64,000 bases of DNA from Corallium rubrum (lineage: Eukaryota > Cnidaria > Anthozoa > Scleralcyonacea > Coralliidae): the NCBI GenBank assembly GCA_964035015.1, contig OZ036003.1, positions 9,532,830 to 9,596,829 of the forward strand, written 5' to 3'. Below the pieces are notes generated by a model. The model was not told the origin of the DNA. It made no database searches and saw nothing but the letters and a program-made list of their open reading frames with translations. Both the position numbers and the translations under genes were made by a program. Below are positions 35,801 to 43,055 of this stretch, one piece after another; position 1 is the first letter of the stretch, and every line of letters starts with the position of its first letter.

Positions 35801-38152
35801 CAAAAAGGTGCAGGATTTCTTGATGTCTTACTTGGTCCTGTTTTAGAAGGACTTGCAGAACTAATATAAAAGAACGATATTTGTAAAGGCCCTCATTCGA
35901 ACCCTGAACACGATGGGAGAAAGATTACATGATGATTTTCGTGTTAAAGAAATACTGTCACACTTTGACTACGGAGTGGATGAAGCGACAGCGTCTTCTT
36001 TGCTGAATAGTTTACTCGCGTCCTATGTCAACTTAACATGGAATCCCAAAGGAGAAATTGTGTATCAAGGAAGAACTATACCAAACACAAAAATAGCCGA
36101 ATTGGTAGAATACTGCGTATCACCTTACTTCTCAGGAATTCCCGAACCAGCTGGTCTAAATGTATTTGTAAAAGGACTCGCCGACATTAACATTGACAAA
36201 AACCTTATCGAAAATGTTCGAGTGCTGACAATGTTGGCGCAGGCAGAAGAAGAAACAGAATCAGAGAGCGAAAACGAAGAAACTTCCTCCGAAGAAGATT
36301 CCGAACACGATAAAGATTACACCGAAATAGAATCAGAAAATTCTATAATTGACGAACCTGTTGATTGCGAACGTTGTCAGAATCCTGTTAACTTTACACA
36401 TGTAATTGAGTGTCCTAAGTGTTTGTGGAAATATTTTAACAAATGCGTTATTCGAAATCTGATATGTAATGTTTGTGGTACAGAATTCAAGACTCATGAT
36501 CCATGCCGTCGGATTATAAGATGTACTGTATGCCCATATGCTAGTGTTACCGATAGATCACTAAATAATCAAGAGTTTTTTGTGTAAATAAATATTTTAA
36601 ACTGATTGTTGTGAATTCTGTCTTATGCAAAGTACACGCTAATGACTTTCTCGCCTAGACCTGCCTAAGTGCTTAATCCTCTTAATTGCCCCTAATGAGT
36701 TTTTCTTTTGTCTCCTGCACGTGCACTCAGGATAAATATGCAAATATCAGCCGTAGCAACATTAACAAGATGCTTGACGACGTTAATAAAATAGCCGAGT
36801 CCGCCGTTTAACCCCTGACAGTTTATATTCTGGCAAACCCCTCTGAAGAAAGTGTTTCAATGTCTTTCGAACAGCTTGCCGAACGATTTCTTTATTCAAG
36901 GCATCGTTTACTTTATAAACTAAAGCCAAATAAGCGACAATTCGGCACATATCTCCAAGTAAATAGGTAAAGATCTGTTTGGCCGTTTAAGTTCTAAACT
37001 AATATAATATTCATGTATGCTATTAATCTAAGTCTATACGAGCTCTGCCAATTCAGACACTTAGGCTGCTCAAAACTCTCTATACTGATCGAGACAAGGT
37101 TTCAGATAAAAAAATATAAAGTGCCTCTATCAATTTCTCTTTAGTTCCTTGTAAAGAACGTCTATTTTGTTAAAGTTTACTGTACGCATGCTCTGTACGT
37201 ATACGTGTCCCACAACTGTTGACTATAAGTAGGGTTAAGGGTTTAAATGAAAAGGTGATTACTATTACTTATAAGGATATAAGCCGAGTACCTTTTGATA
37301 ATGACGTAACTTCGGAAATCAGTCGGAGAGCTATCGGTTATGACGTATGAATACCAGGGGGTTGAGTAACAGCTGGGGTTGGGGGGAAAAGTTAGGGTTA
37401 AGAGGGTCCTAAAGGAGCCTGAGAAATAATGACGTATGCATAAATAATAAGTCGGTATGACGTAGTGAATATCGGGGGATTGAGTGAGATTAGGGTTAGG
37501 GGGTCATATAGGAGCACGAGACATAATGACGTAATGAGATTAGGGTTAGAGGGTCGCAAAGGAGCACGAGAATGAATAAATAAAAATTGAATATTTAATG
37601 ACGTATGCATAATGAGATTTGGTTAGAGGGTCCCAAAGGAGCCTGAGGAGGATATTGACAGAGCTCATTAAAAATTCAATTTACCTAATTAATTATGAAT
37701 CCGCCATATGGGGGGGTATTACTACTTACCATGCGTGCAAGCTCGCACTTCGCACACGCATATATACCCGTACCATTATTTTCTAATGTCACTTTACTAA
37801 CTACATTTCATTACATGCTAACGCTATACTGCATATACGACGATATGTCTATGAAATTACAACTTTTAATAGCTCTCAAGGTAGCTGAGCCTCAGTGGCT
37901 CACTGAATCTTAGAGCTTGTAACAGGTCATTAAATGTTTGTACATTCGATCTCTTTCTGGGGCGCAAAAACATTTTCTGAGTATAAGAGCTTGACGAACG
38001 TCTACCAAAAGTCCGTTACATTACATCGAAACATGTACAACATCAGTATGTACTGCATGAGTGGACGAGGCTTGGTTCAACTACTAACGTCGTAAAAAAG
38101 CACAAGAGTGATTTCAAAACCATACCCTGTGGCAAGCGGCAGTCCCCGTGTG

Positions 38153-38235
<83 letters not shown>

Positions 38236-39264
38236 TAATATATATAGGTGGTGTGCAACCAATCCCTTGAGATTCGAAGGACAAAGATATTTTCGCCATG
38301 TTGGATGATATTATAATTGCAGATGATGAAAATCTTTTGAAATCGTGAACCAACATGGCGGCAATGACGTAAGATGCACACCAGCAATTGATATATATCA
38401 GATTTGCGAAACAAGTTGTTGGGCTTATGTGCATCTAAATGAGCCTTCTTGGCCTCGGTTATCAAGCAAAGATTCTTTTGAATTGCACATAAAAGAATAT
38501 TCAAATTAATCGCTATTATGAAAGTGGTCTATTGTCCATCTTCGTTCTTATCAATTTCTATTTTGATTTCAGAGAGTTTCGCCTTTGCAGCACGTCTTCT
38601 CTGGATCTTACAGTGGGTATCGAGTCGCAACAATTTCCAATATTTCCTAAGAATCGACGATGATCATTTCCTTTGCTTAGAAAGGCTGCTCGCCGAACTC
38701 CCGTTCCGTCCTACACGAGCGCTCTACTGGGGTTTTGTCCACTGTAAACCAACCTTCGTCCGAGTGGACGAGGCTTGGCTCATCCTAACCAAAGACCTTG
38801 TAGACGAGATACTTAGCAAAGCCAACACCACCCTCCCATGCCATCCTTACGGCGACCAAGCGGTTGCCCTTTGGGTAAACAACAGCACATACAACGTCAC
38901 TTATTTTATGGACAACAAAAGAATCGTTCACAAGACGGCCGGCCACGATGCTAAGTACTACAAGAAAACCGTCTGCGAAGAATATTTGAGTCTACATGGA
39001 GTATTTGACCAAGAAATGCGAAAATTCTGGTTGGTTTGGCATAAACTATATCGCGCTAGATTAAACTTCGTACCGCGGTACAATGTTACGTCATTGATAC
39101 CGTTCAAAACGTTGTGTCGACACTCCAAAGTTTTTTCAACCAAAGGTTTCTATCCGGAGTATCGCTACGAACCGCGACCATGTAGAATACATCCAACCTG
39201 GTCCATAAGTCATAGTCGGCATGCAGCTCGGGAAGAGGCTGGGGAGAGATATTCGGACTATTAG
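29876..39264 (+). CDS. GT31 family glycosyltransferase (beta-1,3-galactosyltransferase-like), two exons
   Basis: Exon 1 (29876-30314) encodes a type II membrane topology: a short basic cytoplasmic tail, a hydrophobic anchor around FMLSFVVLSVILYTL (residues ~20-34), a stem, then LLFIAILSHWKRRKRRESIRETW, the R-x-x-IRxTW start of GT31 catalytic domains. Exon 2 (38573-39264, acceptor TTGATTTCAG) continues in phase 1 with the DDD metal-binding motif FLRIDDDHF (Asp175-177), then LYWGF and a C-terminal region with several Asn-glycosylation sequons. Total 377 residues, a usual size for the family. Such enzymes act in the Golgi, adding a sugar in beta-1,3 linkage; donor and acceptor cannot be read from the sequence. 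An in-frame ATG six bases later is an alternative start. The 8.3-kb intron carries the Polinton-derived element. Confidence 0.85.
30415..30500 (+). mobile_element. tRNA-like SINE fragment
   Basis: GGCCTCGGTAGCTCAATGGT resembles a tRNA A-box and AGGTTACAAGTGGTTTGATC a weak B-box. No cloverleaf. A related decayed piece (GCCTCAGTGGCTCACTGAAT) lies at about 37890-37920 beyond the Polinton. Confidence 0.45.
30535..30735. mobile_element. Penelope-like tail fragments, two in opposite orientation
   Basis: ACTGCCGAAACAGAGAACGT at 30573 and CTTACGTTCTCTGTTTCAGC at 30668 are inverse complements of the tail block in the Penelope-like fragment at 21577-21660. GACAAAGGGCCTTCGTTCG lies between them. Confidence 0.6.
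30888..31034. mobile_element. MITE with GGCCACGTCCACACG ends
   Basis: ACGGCCACGTCCACACGTAT at the left and ATACGTGTGGACGTGGTCT at the right are inverse complements. The interior also folds (GCGTTTTCATATTG against AATATAAAAACGC). It ends directly beside the left target-site duplication of the Polinton. A related family with GGCCATGTCCACA ends is at 42528-42930. Confidence 0.8.
32176..32850 (-). CDS. 224-aa Polinton-associated protein with acidic linker and Cys-rich zinc-binding-like C-terminus (left-arm copy)
   Basis: Residues 1-108 form a mixed domain with the pattern NLTWNPKGEIVYQGRTIP, then KIAELVEYCVS and PAGLNVFVKGLADINID. I recognise this small-protein pattern as recurrent in Polinton/adintovirus-like elements of invertebrates; its function is unknown. 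Residues 111-150 are very acidic (Glu/Ser). Residues 152-207 hold Cys pairs C152/C155, C167/C170, C185/C188 and C204/C207 plus C178 and C198, suggesting zinc binding of RING or ribbon type. The sequence is identical to the right-arm copy. It is transcribed outward, away from the central ATPase, and follows the 105-aa gene with a 43-base gap. Confidence 0.7.
   Translation of the reverse strand: MGERLHDDFRVKEILSHFDYGVDEATASSLLNSLLASYVNLTWNPKGEIVYQGRTIPNTKIAELVEYCVSPYFSGIPEPAGLNVFVKGLADINIDKNLIENVRVLTMLAQAEEETESESENEETSSEEDSEHDKDYTEIESENSIIDEPVDCERCQNPVNFTHVIECPKCLWKYFNKCVIRNLICNVCGTEFKTHDPCRRIIRCTVCPYASVTDRSLNNQEFFV
32894..33211 (-). CDS. 105-aa Polinton/adintovirus-type small protein (left-arm copy)
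   Basis: Small helical protein with the pattern K-H-K-P-F-L-E-L-L, then QRALLETASPEQIRCICDC, MRKKEILIQKGAGFL and LLGPVLEGL at the C-terminus. Proteins with this layout (a Q-x-x-x-LL block, then a KK-x-x-L...GxGFL...LL hydrophobic tail) recur in adenovirus-like, Polinton and adintovirus elements and are thought to be virion-associated; that part is family knowledge from memory. It is identical to the right-arm copy and lies just inside the arm, reading outward. Confidence 0.6.
   Translation of the reverse strand: MLIKKHKPFLELLCTSEPIQQRALLETASPEQIRCICDCMLNFWSMQYQLSHALLEDVKPYSDDISTLASPRSSFMRKKEILIQKGAGFLDVLLGPVLEGLAELI
33270..33518. repeat. GAG/GAA purine microsatellite
   Basis: GGAGGA units with AGAAAGAGG interruptions, directly between the left arm and the ATPase gene. 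It mirrors the CTC-rich tract at 34990-35494. Poly-Leu and poly-Ser frames are artefacts. Confidence 0.96.
33526..34908 (+). CDS. Packaging-type ATPase (FtsK/HerA, A32-like) with N-terminal C2H2 zinc finger
   Basis: 460 residues. The N-terminus carries a C2H2 finger (C22-x2-C25-x12-H38-x4-H43). The ATPase core follows, with Walker A G71-CTQSGKT-78 and Walker B LIVLDD (143-148), then ASLFTKGSHHRNLSVIYIVQN, a region typical of Polinton and adintovirus genome-packaging ATPases, and HGYLMLDLK. In viruses of this type the ATPase pumps DNA into a capsid; no capsid gene is present here. The C-terminal third (about 290-460) is Gln/Pro-rich and ends in a basic YNLRSRPY. Met1 and Met18 are both possible starts; Met18 lies four residues before the first zinc Cys. 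It is the only single-copy gene of the element and reads without interruption. Confidence 0.85.
   Translation: MTFSRNVYSAHVLQRVNMSYVCSICGKTFSTLFNMQRHIKNFHKNSTYSRPAHLLNDATVMQHPFTCIVAGCTQSGKTVWVKTLLENAKTTINPPPERIIWCYGQWQPMYLEIIKTIPGIEFYEGIPSDIDSDNFLEVSQRNLIVLDDLMDQSGRDKRIASLFTKGSHHRNLSVIYIVQNIFHQGKETRNISLNAHYIVLFKSPRDKQQISVLARQVNPGHVHEFMKSYEEATTRPHGYLMLDLKPTTDDDHRLKTNVLPGENSSSLQQQLGSFIQKQSYQLPPIVNAMYNTEQKMQDIVQAPQLTPDEKNILYSNQLGRFLTFQNQLHNQSQPLTNLQTQQNTENLTPEIKQETDDLPWSFHATPKTYFVTPPPTVEQPTLKHNFFHNWESSSDWKESDLAKMTPDDREEYEHHLLMTRSKYLPMTKEDVSQLSPEDKKDYHATFKIKTPKYNLRSRPY
34990..35494. repeat. CTC/CTT pyrimidine microsatellite
   Basis: TCCTCC units with TTTCTCC interruptions and three copies of a larger unit containing CCCCACTTTCTCC (about 35136, 35223 and 35311). 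It is about twice the length of the mirror-image tract on the left. Long Leu/Ser/Pro and Glu/Lys/Arg frames here are not genes. Confidence 0.96.
35552..35869 (+). CDS. 105-aa Polinton/adintovirus-type small protein (right-arm copy)
   Basis: Same protein, residue for residue, as the copy at 32894-33211, in the inverted arm and again reading outward from the centre. The same helical pattern with GAGFL and LLGPVLEGL is present. The perfect identity of both copies indicates recent duplication or ongoing arm homogenisation. Confidence 0.6.
   Translation: MLIKKHKPFLELLCTSEPIQQRALLETASPEQIRCICDCMLNFWSMQYQLSHALLEDVKPYSDDISTLASPRSSFMRKKEILIQKGAGFLDVLLGPVLEGLAELI
35913..36587 (+). CDS. 224-aa Polinton-associated Cys-rich protein (right-arm copy)
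   Basis: Identical in protein sequence to the copy at 32176-32850. It starts at ATGGGAGAAAG, 43 bases after the 105-aa gene, so both may share one outward transcript. Features as for the left copy: N-terminal domain, acidic linker 111-150 and Cys pairs between 152 and 207. Confidence 0.7.
   Translation: MGERLHDDFRVKEILSHFDYGVDEATASSLLNSLLASYVNLTWNPKGEIVYQGRTIPNTKIAELVEYCVSPYFSGIPEPAGLNVFVKGLADINIDKNLIENVRVLTMLAQAEEETESESENEETSSEEDSEHDKDYTEIESENSIIDEPVDCERCQNPVNFTHVIECPKCLWKYFNKCVIRNLICNVCGTEFKTHDPCRRIIRCTVCPYASVTDRSLNNQEFFV
37727..38155. other. GT31 intron, right of the Polinton
   Basis: Contains the right TACCAT duplication, a decayed tRNA-like SINE piece near 37890-37920 and AT-rich sequence. 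No exon recognised. Confidence 0.5.
38156..38246. repeat. (TA)n microsatellite
   Basis: About 45 TA units with a few AATATATAAT interruptions at the right end, adjoining the MITE at 38246-38391. Confidence 0.97.
38246..38391. mobile_element. MITE with GGTGTGCA ends (copy 2, inverted)
   Basis: Begins GGTGGTGTGCAACCAATCCC and ends GATGCACACCAGCA; it is the inverse complement of 9343-9488. It is flanked on both sides by TATA-type sequence, which fits a TA target site. Confidence 0.7.
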
Positions 39265-39324
39265 ATAAGCCCGTTTCAAACGTCGCTCTTCTCATGCACC
39301 GAACCTAATACAAGCATTAAGGCG

Positions 39325-39468
39325 GTTTTCCACTAGGCGAAAAATGTCGCGCGAAGCGACATTTTCTTTTGTCTCGCAAGCTCTCGAGTGGAACTAATTA
39401 GCCAAGACGAAAGAAAAATGTCGAGTCGGTCGACAAATGTCGCCTAGTGGAAAGCCGCCTTTAAGTGC
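39325..39468. mobile_element. MITE with TTAAGGCGGTTTTCC ends (copy 1)
   Basis: Left end TTAAGGCGGTTTTCCACTAG and right end CTAGTGGAAAGCCGCCTTTAA are inverse complements bounded by TTAA, as in piggyBac-type elements. The interior contains a CGCGCGAAGCG palindrome and GTCGACAAATG. A second, inverted copy is at 45398-45545. Confidence 0.8.
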
Positions 39469-39689
39469 GGCAGAAGAGCGACGTTTGAATCAATTAAGAG
39501 CGGCTGATTGTATTTCGAGGGGCAAGGCCTGTCGCATTATGTGACGTTGGAGCGACTCTGATTCAAACGTCGAACTTCTCATGTATCGAACCTAATGTAT
39601 AAATGTTTATTTTAATGTATTCTGTTTTTTAATAGTTTGAGGAATTAAGTTCGACGAATTTAAGCATGCCAGCACATCCTCTCATCTAC

Positions 39690-39730
39690 AATTCACGATT
39701 ATCCTGGCCTATTCAGGATAATCGTGAATT
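39690..39730. other. Perfect 17-bp stem hairpin
   Basis: AATTCACGATTATCCTG (39690-39706) and its exact inverse complement CAGGATAATCGTGAATT (39714-39730) are separated by a 7-base loop. It lies between the GT31 gene and the JAMM cluster. It could be the core of a MITE or a transcribed hairpin. Confidence 0.8.
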
Positions 39731-40073
39731 TTAAGGAAATTGAAACCCAACGTTAACCCCAACACAACCTTTCATCCTGAGCCTAACCCTAATTACAACC
39801 CTAAAACCTAATCACAACCCTCCGACGAGGAAGTCCGTGTGTCCATATTAAGAACAATGTTTTCGAAGATTCACTGAAGCGTTTCAAATTCTGTAGTCGT
39901 GAATTGAGCAGGCTATGAATTGAGTAAAATTAAACATGGTTTATATTACAAACAGTATAAGAACACATTGTGATGTCTTCTCTGATCCTTTACACCCGGG
40001 GTAGTCTACTAATGTAGTCGAACCAATTCAATTTGAATAGTGAAATTAAAGTAGCGTGCTGCGAAGGTAGCGT

Positions 40074-40165
40074 TGAAACAACAATCGAAATATACTAAGG
40101 TTTGATATACTGCCGAAACAGAGAACGTAGGAGTCTAACGTTTCGAGCGAAGGCCCTTCTCGCTT
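40074..40165 (-). mobile_element. Penelope-like tail fragment
   Basis: Contains ACTGCCGAAACAGAGAACGT and TAACGTTTCGAGCGAAGGCC, the inverse complement of the tail block near 21577-21660. Confidence 0.6.
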
Positions 40166-40433
40166 TCTCTTAAGTGCCTTTTCGATTCAATTGAGCCTGC
40201 GATATCTTCCGGGAAGTCAAGCTTCCGGGAAATCATCGCCGTTTCACGTTGCAGAAAATGAAAGCGGAAGACACAACATCAACAGTCTGAGCAAAATCTC
40301 TTCAGAACTAATCGCAAAAGAACGTCAACTAAGAGCACCACAGCCTGAGACGAATCGAAAGTATCAAAGAACCTATCTTATTCCTTCACGAACCACAAGT
40401 TTTCTTACATATAAATCATCTTAATTCGCAGCG

Positions 40434-41270
40434 ATGCGAGCTCAAACTTCGCACGGACATCAAGTGTATATTTTTCACGGAGATGCGGATAAAATGAGGA
40501 AGAATCACTCTATTAAATGGTCCCTGTATGGTTTGTGGACCCACTCTTCAAGCCCTGTCGTTCAATATGTCTGTACTGATGAAGACGATCCTACGTTTGG
40601 CAGTAAAGCAAGCTTGCTAGGAATCGAGTTGCTAGGGCGCTGCATTGACGCGTCACGTCGAACAAATAACATAGCAGATGGGAGCCTTGGACGTCAGTTA
40701 GTTATTTATAACGATGGAAACAGCTTGCAGGCTGAGTTGTTTGACGGAAGAACTAGCCTTTCACCGGCTCGCAATTGCTCCATCAAAGAACTTCCAATGG
40801 AAAGTCCATTTGGAGAATTACTACCAAGATCAGTCGCAAGATCACACGAGCGAGAGTCAACCAGACTACGAGCAAGAAACGACGAGACTACGAACAGCCG
40901 ACGAGGAGCTGCAGAGCAAAATACCGGACCTCAAACGAATAAAACTCAGTGGTACACAACGAAAACGGGCGAGGAAAGGTTACGGCGTATCCAGGGTTAT
41001 TGTACACTAAAATTTCCCCCCCAGAATGACAAGGTGGCCATGAGCAGAGATACTTTCACACACGACCTCCAACTCACCATACACCATAATGACCAAACAT
41101 TTGTAGTCGACTTTCCCAATAACTTTCCGAACGACCAAGCCCAGATTTCGTTCAGTAGCTTTCTCAATCCTACCGCGGCACTTGCAAGAAATGATCAAAT
41201 CAGAAGTGGCGAAGATATCGTGGCGGTGGTACGGAAGTATTGCGCTTGTTATAAGTGTAGATATTCTTAA
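40434..41270 (+). CDS. Degenerate JAB-like domain plus one E2/RWD-like domain (cluster member 1)
   Basis: 278 residues, single coding exon. The ATG is 2 bases after a good acceptor (TTAATTCGCAG), so a 5' UTR exon is likely. Residues ~8-50 align with the start of the JAB domain of its neighbours (QVYIFHGD..., then LYGLWTHSSSPVVQYV), but the glutamate of the ETGG motif is absent and the HSH...SxxD metal site is completely lost. The core after it resembles the end of the JAB domain up to SPFGELL. A disordered linker follows, then one E2/RWD-like unit with the VVDFPNNFPNDQAQ signature, ending in CACYKC. It is probably a catalytically dead paralogue. It points away from the six minus-strand members. 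Confidence 0.65.
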   Translation: MRAQTSHGHQVYIFHGDADKMRKNHSIKWSLYGLWTHSSSPVVQYVCTDEDDPTFGSKASLLGIELLGRCIDASRRTNNIADGSLGRQLVIYNDGNSLQAELFDGRTSLSPARNCSIKELPMESPFGELLPRSVARSHERESTRLRARNDETTNSRRGAAEQNTGPQTNKTQWYTTKTGEERLRRIQGYCTLKFPPQNDKVAMSRDTFTHDLQLTIHHNDQTFVVDFPNNFPNDQAQISFSSFLNPTAALARNDQIRSGEDIVAVVRKYCACYKCRYS

Positions 41271-42527
41271 TAAAACTGTTGAGTGTTGTGATACTTAATA
41301 TTTATGTAGTACATATAGAATAATTGCGAAACGTTTATTGATGTTAAAGTAAAAAGAACGTCTAAAGTCAGGTCACAGAACATCGGACAATTGTTCCAGC
41401 TAGGAACGGTAAAATCACCAACTTAACAGACAAGAAGCTGTTAGTCCAGTTGAGCGACAAGATGTACAGATATAAGACGTTATATGTAACATGCAGAGCA
41501 GTTGAAATTAAACTGTGCACAAACGCAAATTGATGTATGTTAGCAGGTGCAATTATGTCAAAGAAACACATATTGTGTGCCCACTATAGCAATTATTGGT
41601 GCCTCCCCAAAAATTCTGATAATTTAATTCACGGTCACGGTCATATAACAACACCACGGAAACGAAACGCATACAGTACATACATCATCATGTTTATTCA
41701 ATACAAAATTATACAAAAATACAAAATGCTTTTCTTACAGAGACAAAAATTCAGAAAGTTTGGCTTTTATTACTATTGGTCCACTAGCAGTGTATTATGG
41801 CTAGTGTATGTAGTCCATAGTTAGAATGATTATGTTTGGCAAAAACTACAAACAGCCCGCTCTATGTCTCTATATATGATATTACTATCTATTACAAAAC
41901 AATTATATATCATGTCAGAACTAAGACGTTTTCCACAAATTTAAATATTTATTATAGGTAATAGCATGGTATCGAGTGCAATTTGGAAAAAACATGCCCG
42001 AGAGTTTTTCAAAGACTATCAAAATTGCACGAGTCCGAAGGAAAAGTGCTATTTGAGGTCTTTGAAAAACTCACGAGTGCGTGTTTTTTTCAAATTGCAC
42101 GAGAAATCATGCTATTACTTATTAATAATATACATGAAAAAATTTAACATGAAGAGAATCTTTCCAATCAAAATGCTTTGTGCAAATAACATATATGAAA
42201 AAATATTGACAAGAAAAGCTTTTTTTCTAGTCAGAAATGATTTTTGTACAAATTTAAAAAAATAAAAACTTTGCACTGTATTTCCTTTTTTCTGCACTGT
42301 ATTTCCTCAAAACTGCACTGCTCTCAGTCAATCAGAATTGAGAAATTTTCTTGTGTATATTATTAGATCTAAAAATACCAAGCTAATCATGCATGTTGTC
42401 AATGTAATATAAAAATCTCTACATTGAAAATATCAAAGTCTTTAAAAAAAATCAAGTTTAACCTCTACCATTTTTCATCTAAATTATCTTTGAGAGGAAA
42501 TATGTAACACTATGGAAGTTTGTTTCA
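41271..42527. other. Intergenic space in the cluster
   Basis: AT-rich. An inverted pair at about 41968-42110 (CGAGTGCAATTTGGAAAAAA against TTTTTTTCAAATTGCACGAG) marks a small foldback. No gene recognised. Confidence 0.5.
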
Positions 42528-42930
42528 GGCCATGTCCACACTAATCTGTTTTCAAACGAAAACGGGGACCTCGTATCGAAAAAGTATCAAAAGTTTTCCG
42601 TCCACATTATCGTTTTCGAATCGATTTCGCCGTTTAGTAAAACACTAAAAATTACATCTACAGGGGAATGAATGAATAGTTCTAGGTGACTGAAACCAAG
42701 ATAACATAATCGTGACATCATCGTTTTCCAAAAGCTTCGTTTTTGCCGTCCACACTGGTGCAGAAAAACGGCGTCTTCGAATGTCTCCACTCTGGAGAGC
42801 GTTTTCGAAACGCTCCATTTTCGGTCACCGAAGACGCCGGATTATAGTGTGGACGTCAGAGACCTAACCGCATCGAAAAGTCTCCGTTTCCTTTTGTAAA
42901 CGGATTTCTTTTGAAAACAGATTATTGTGG
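42528..42930. mobile_element. MITE with AGGCCATGTCCACA ends
   Basis: Left end AGGCCATGTCCACACTAATC and right end GATTATTGTGGACATGGCCT are inverse complements. The interior contains further CGTTTTCGAA/AAACGGAGAC-type pairs. Non-coding. Confidence 0.8.
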
Positions 42931-43055
42931 ACATGGCCTAACTTTCTCAACCCTGAATTCCCTTTTCGTATTTTACATTTGATTAACACCAGAGGATTTT
43001 ACTCGTCGTTGGGAGCCTCTAAGGTTGAAAGTTTGCACAGAATCACTATATTGCA

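Larger units (their letters stand above)
31042..37726. mobile_element. Polinton/Maverick-derived palindromic element, complete, TSD TACCAT
   Basis: The ends are AGTAGTGATACCCCCC and GGGGGGTATTACTACT. Both sides are flanked by the 6-mer TACCAT (31036-31041 and 37727-37732). A 6-bp duplication and 5'-AG...CT-3' ends are the signature of Polinton/Maverick integration. The 6.7-kb element is a giant inverted repeat: arms of about 2.15 kb (31117-33266 and 35495-37646) are almost identical, and one difference was seen in the ~55 bases compared directly. Each arm carries the same two genes. The unique centre carries a packaging-type ATPase gene between purine- and pyrimidine-rich microsatellites. No protein-primed DNA polymerase, integrase, protease or capsid gene is present, so the element must be non-autonomous. 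It sits in the intron of the GT31 gene. Confidence 0.88.
35495..37726. repeat. Right terminal inverted-repeat arm of the Polinton-derived element
   Basis: Inverse complement of the left arm. Within the junction-proximal segment I compared, a single change was found (TAGTGTTTTACTC against TAGCGTTTTACTC). The outer 80 bases differ from the left end except for the terminal AGTAGTAATACCCCCC. Confidence 0.9.
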
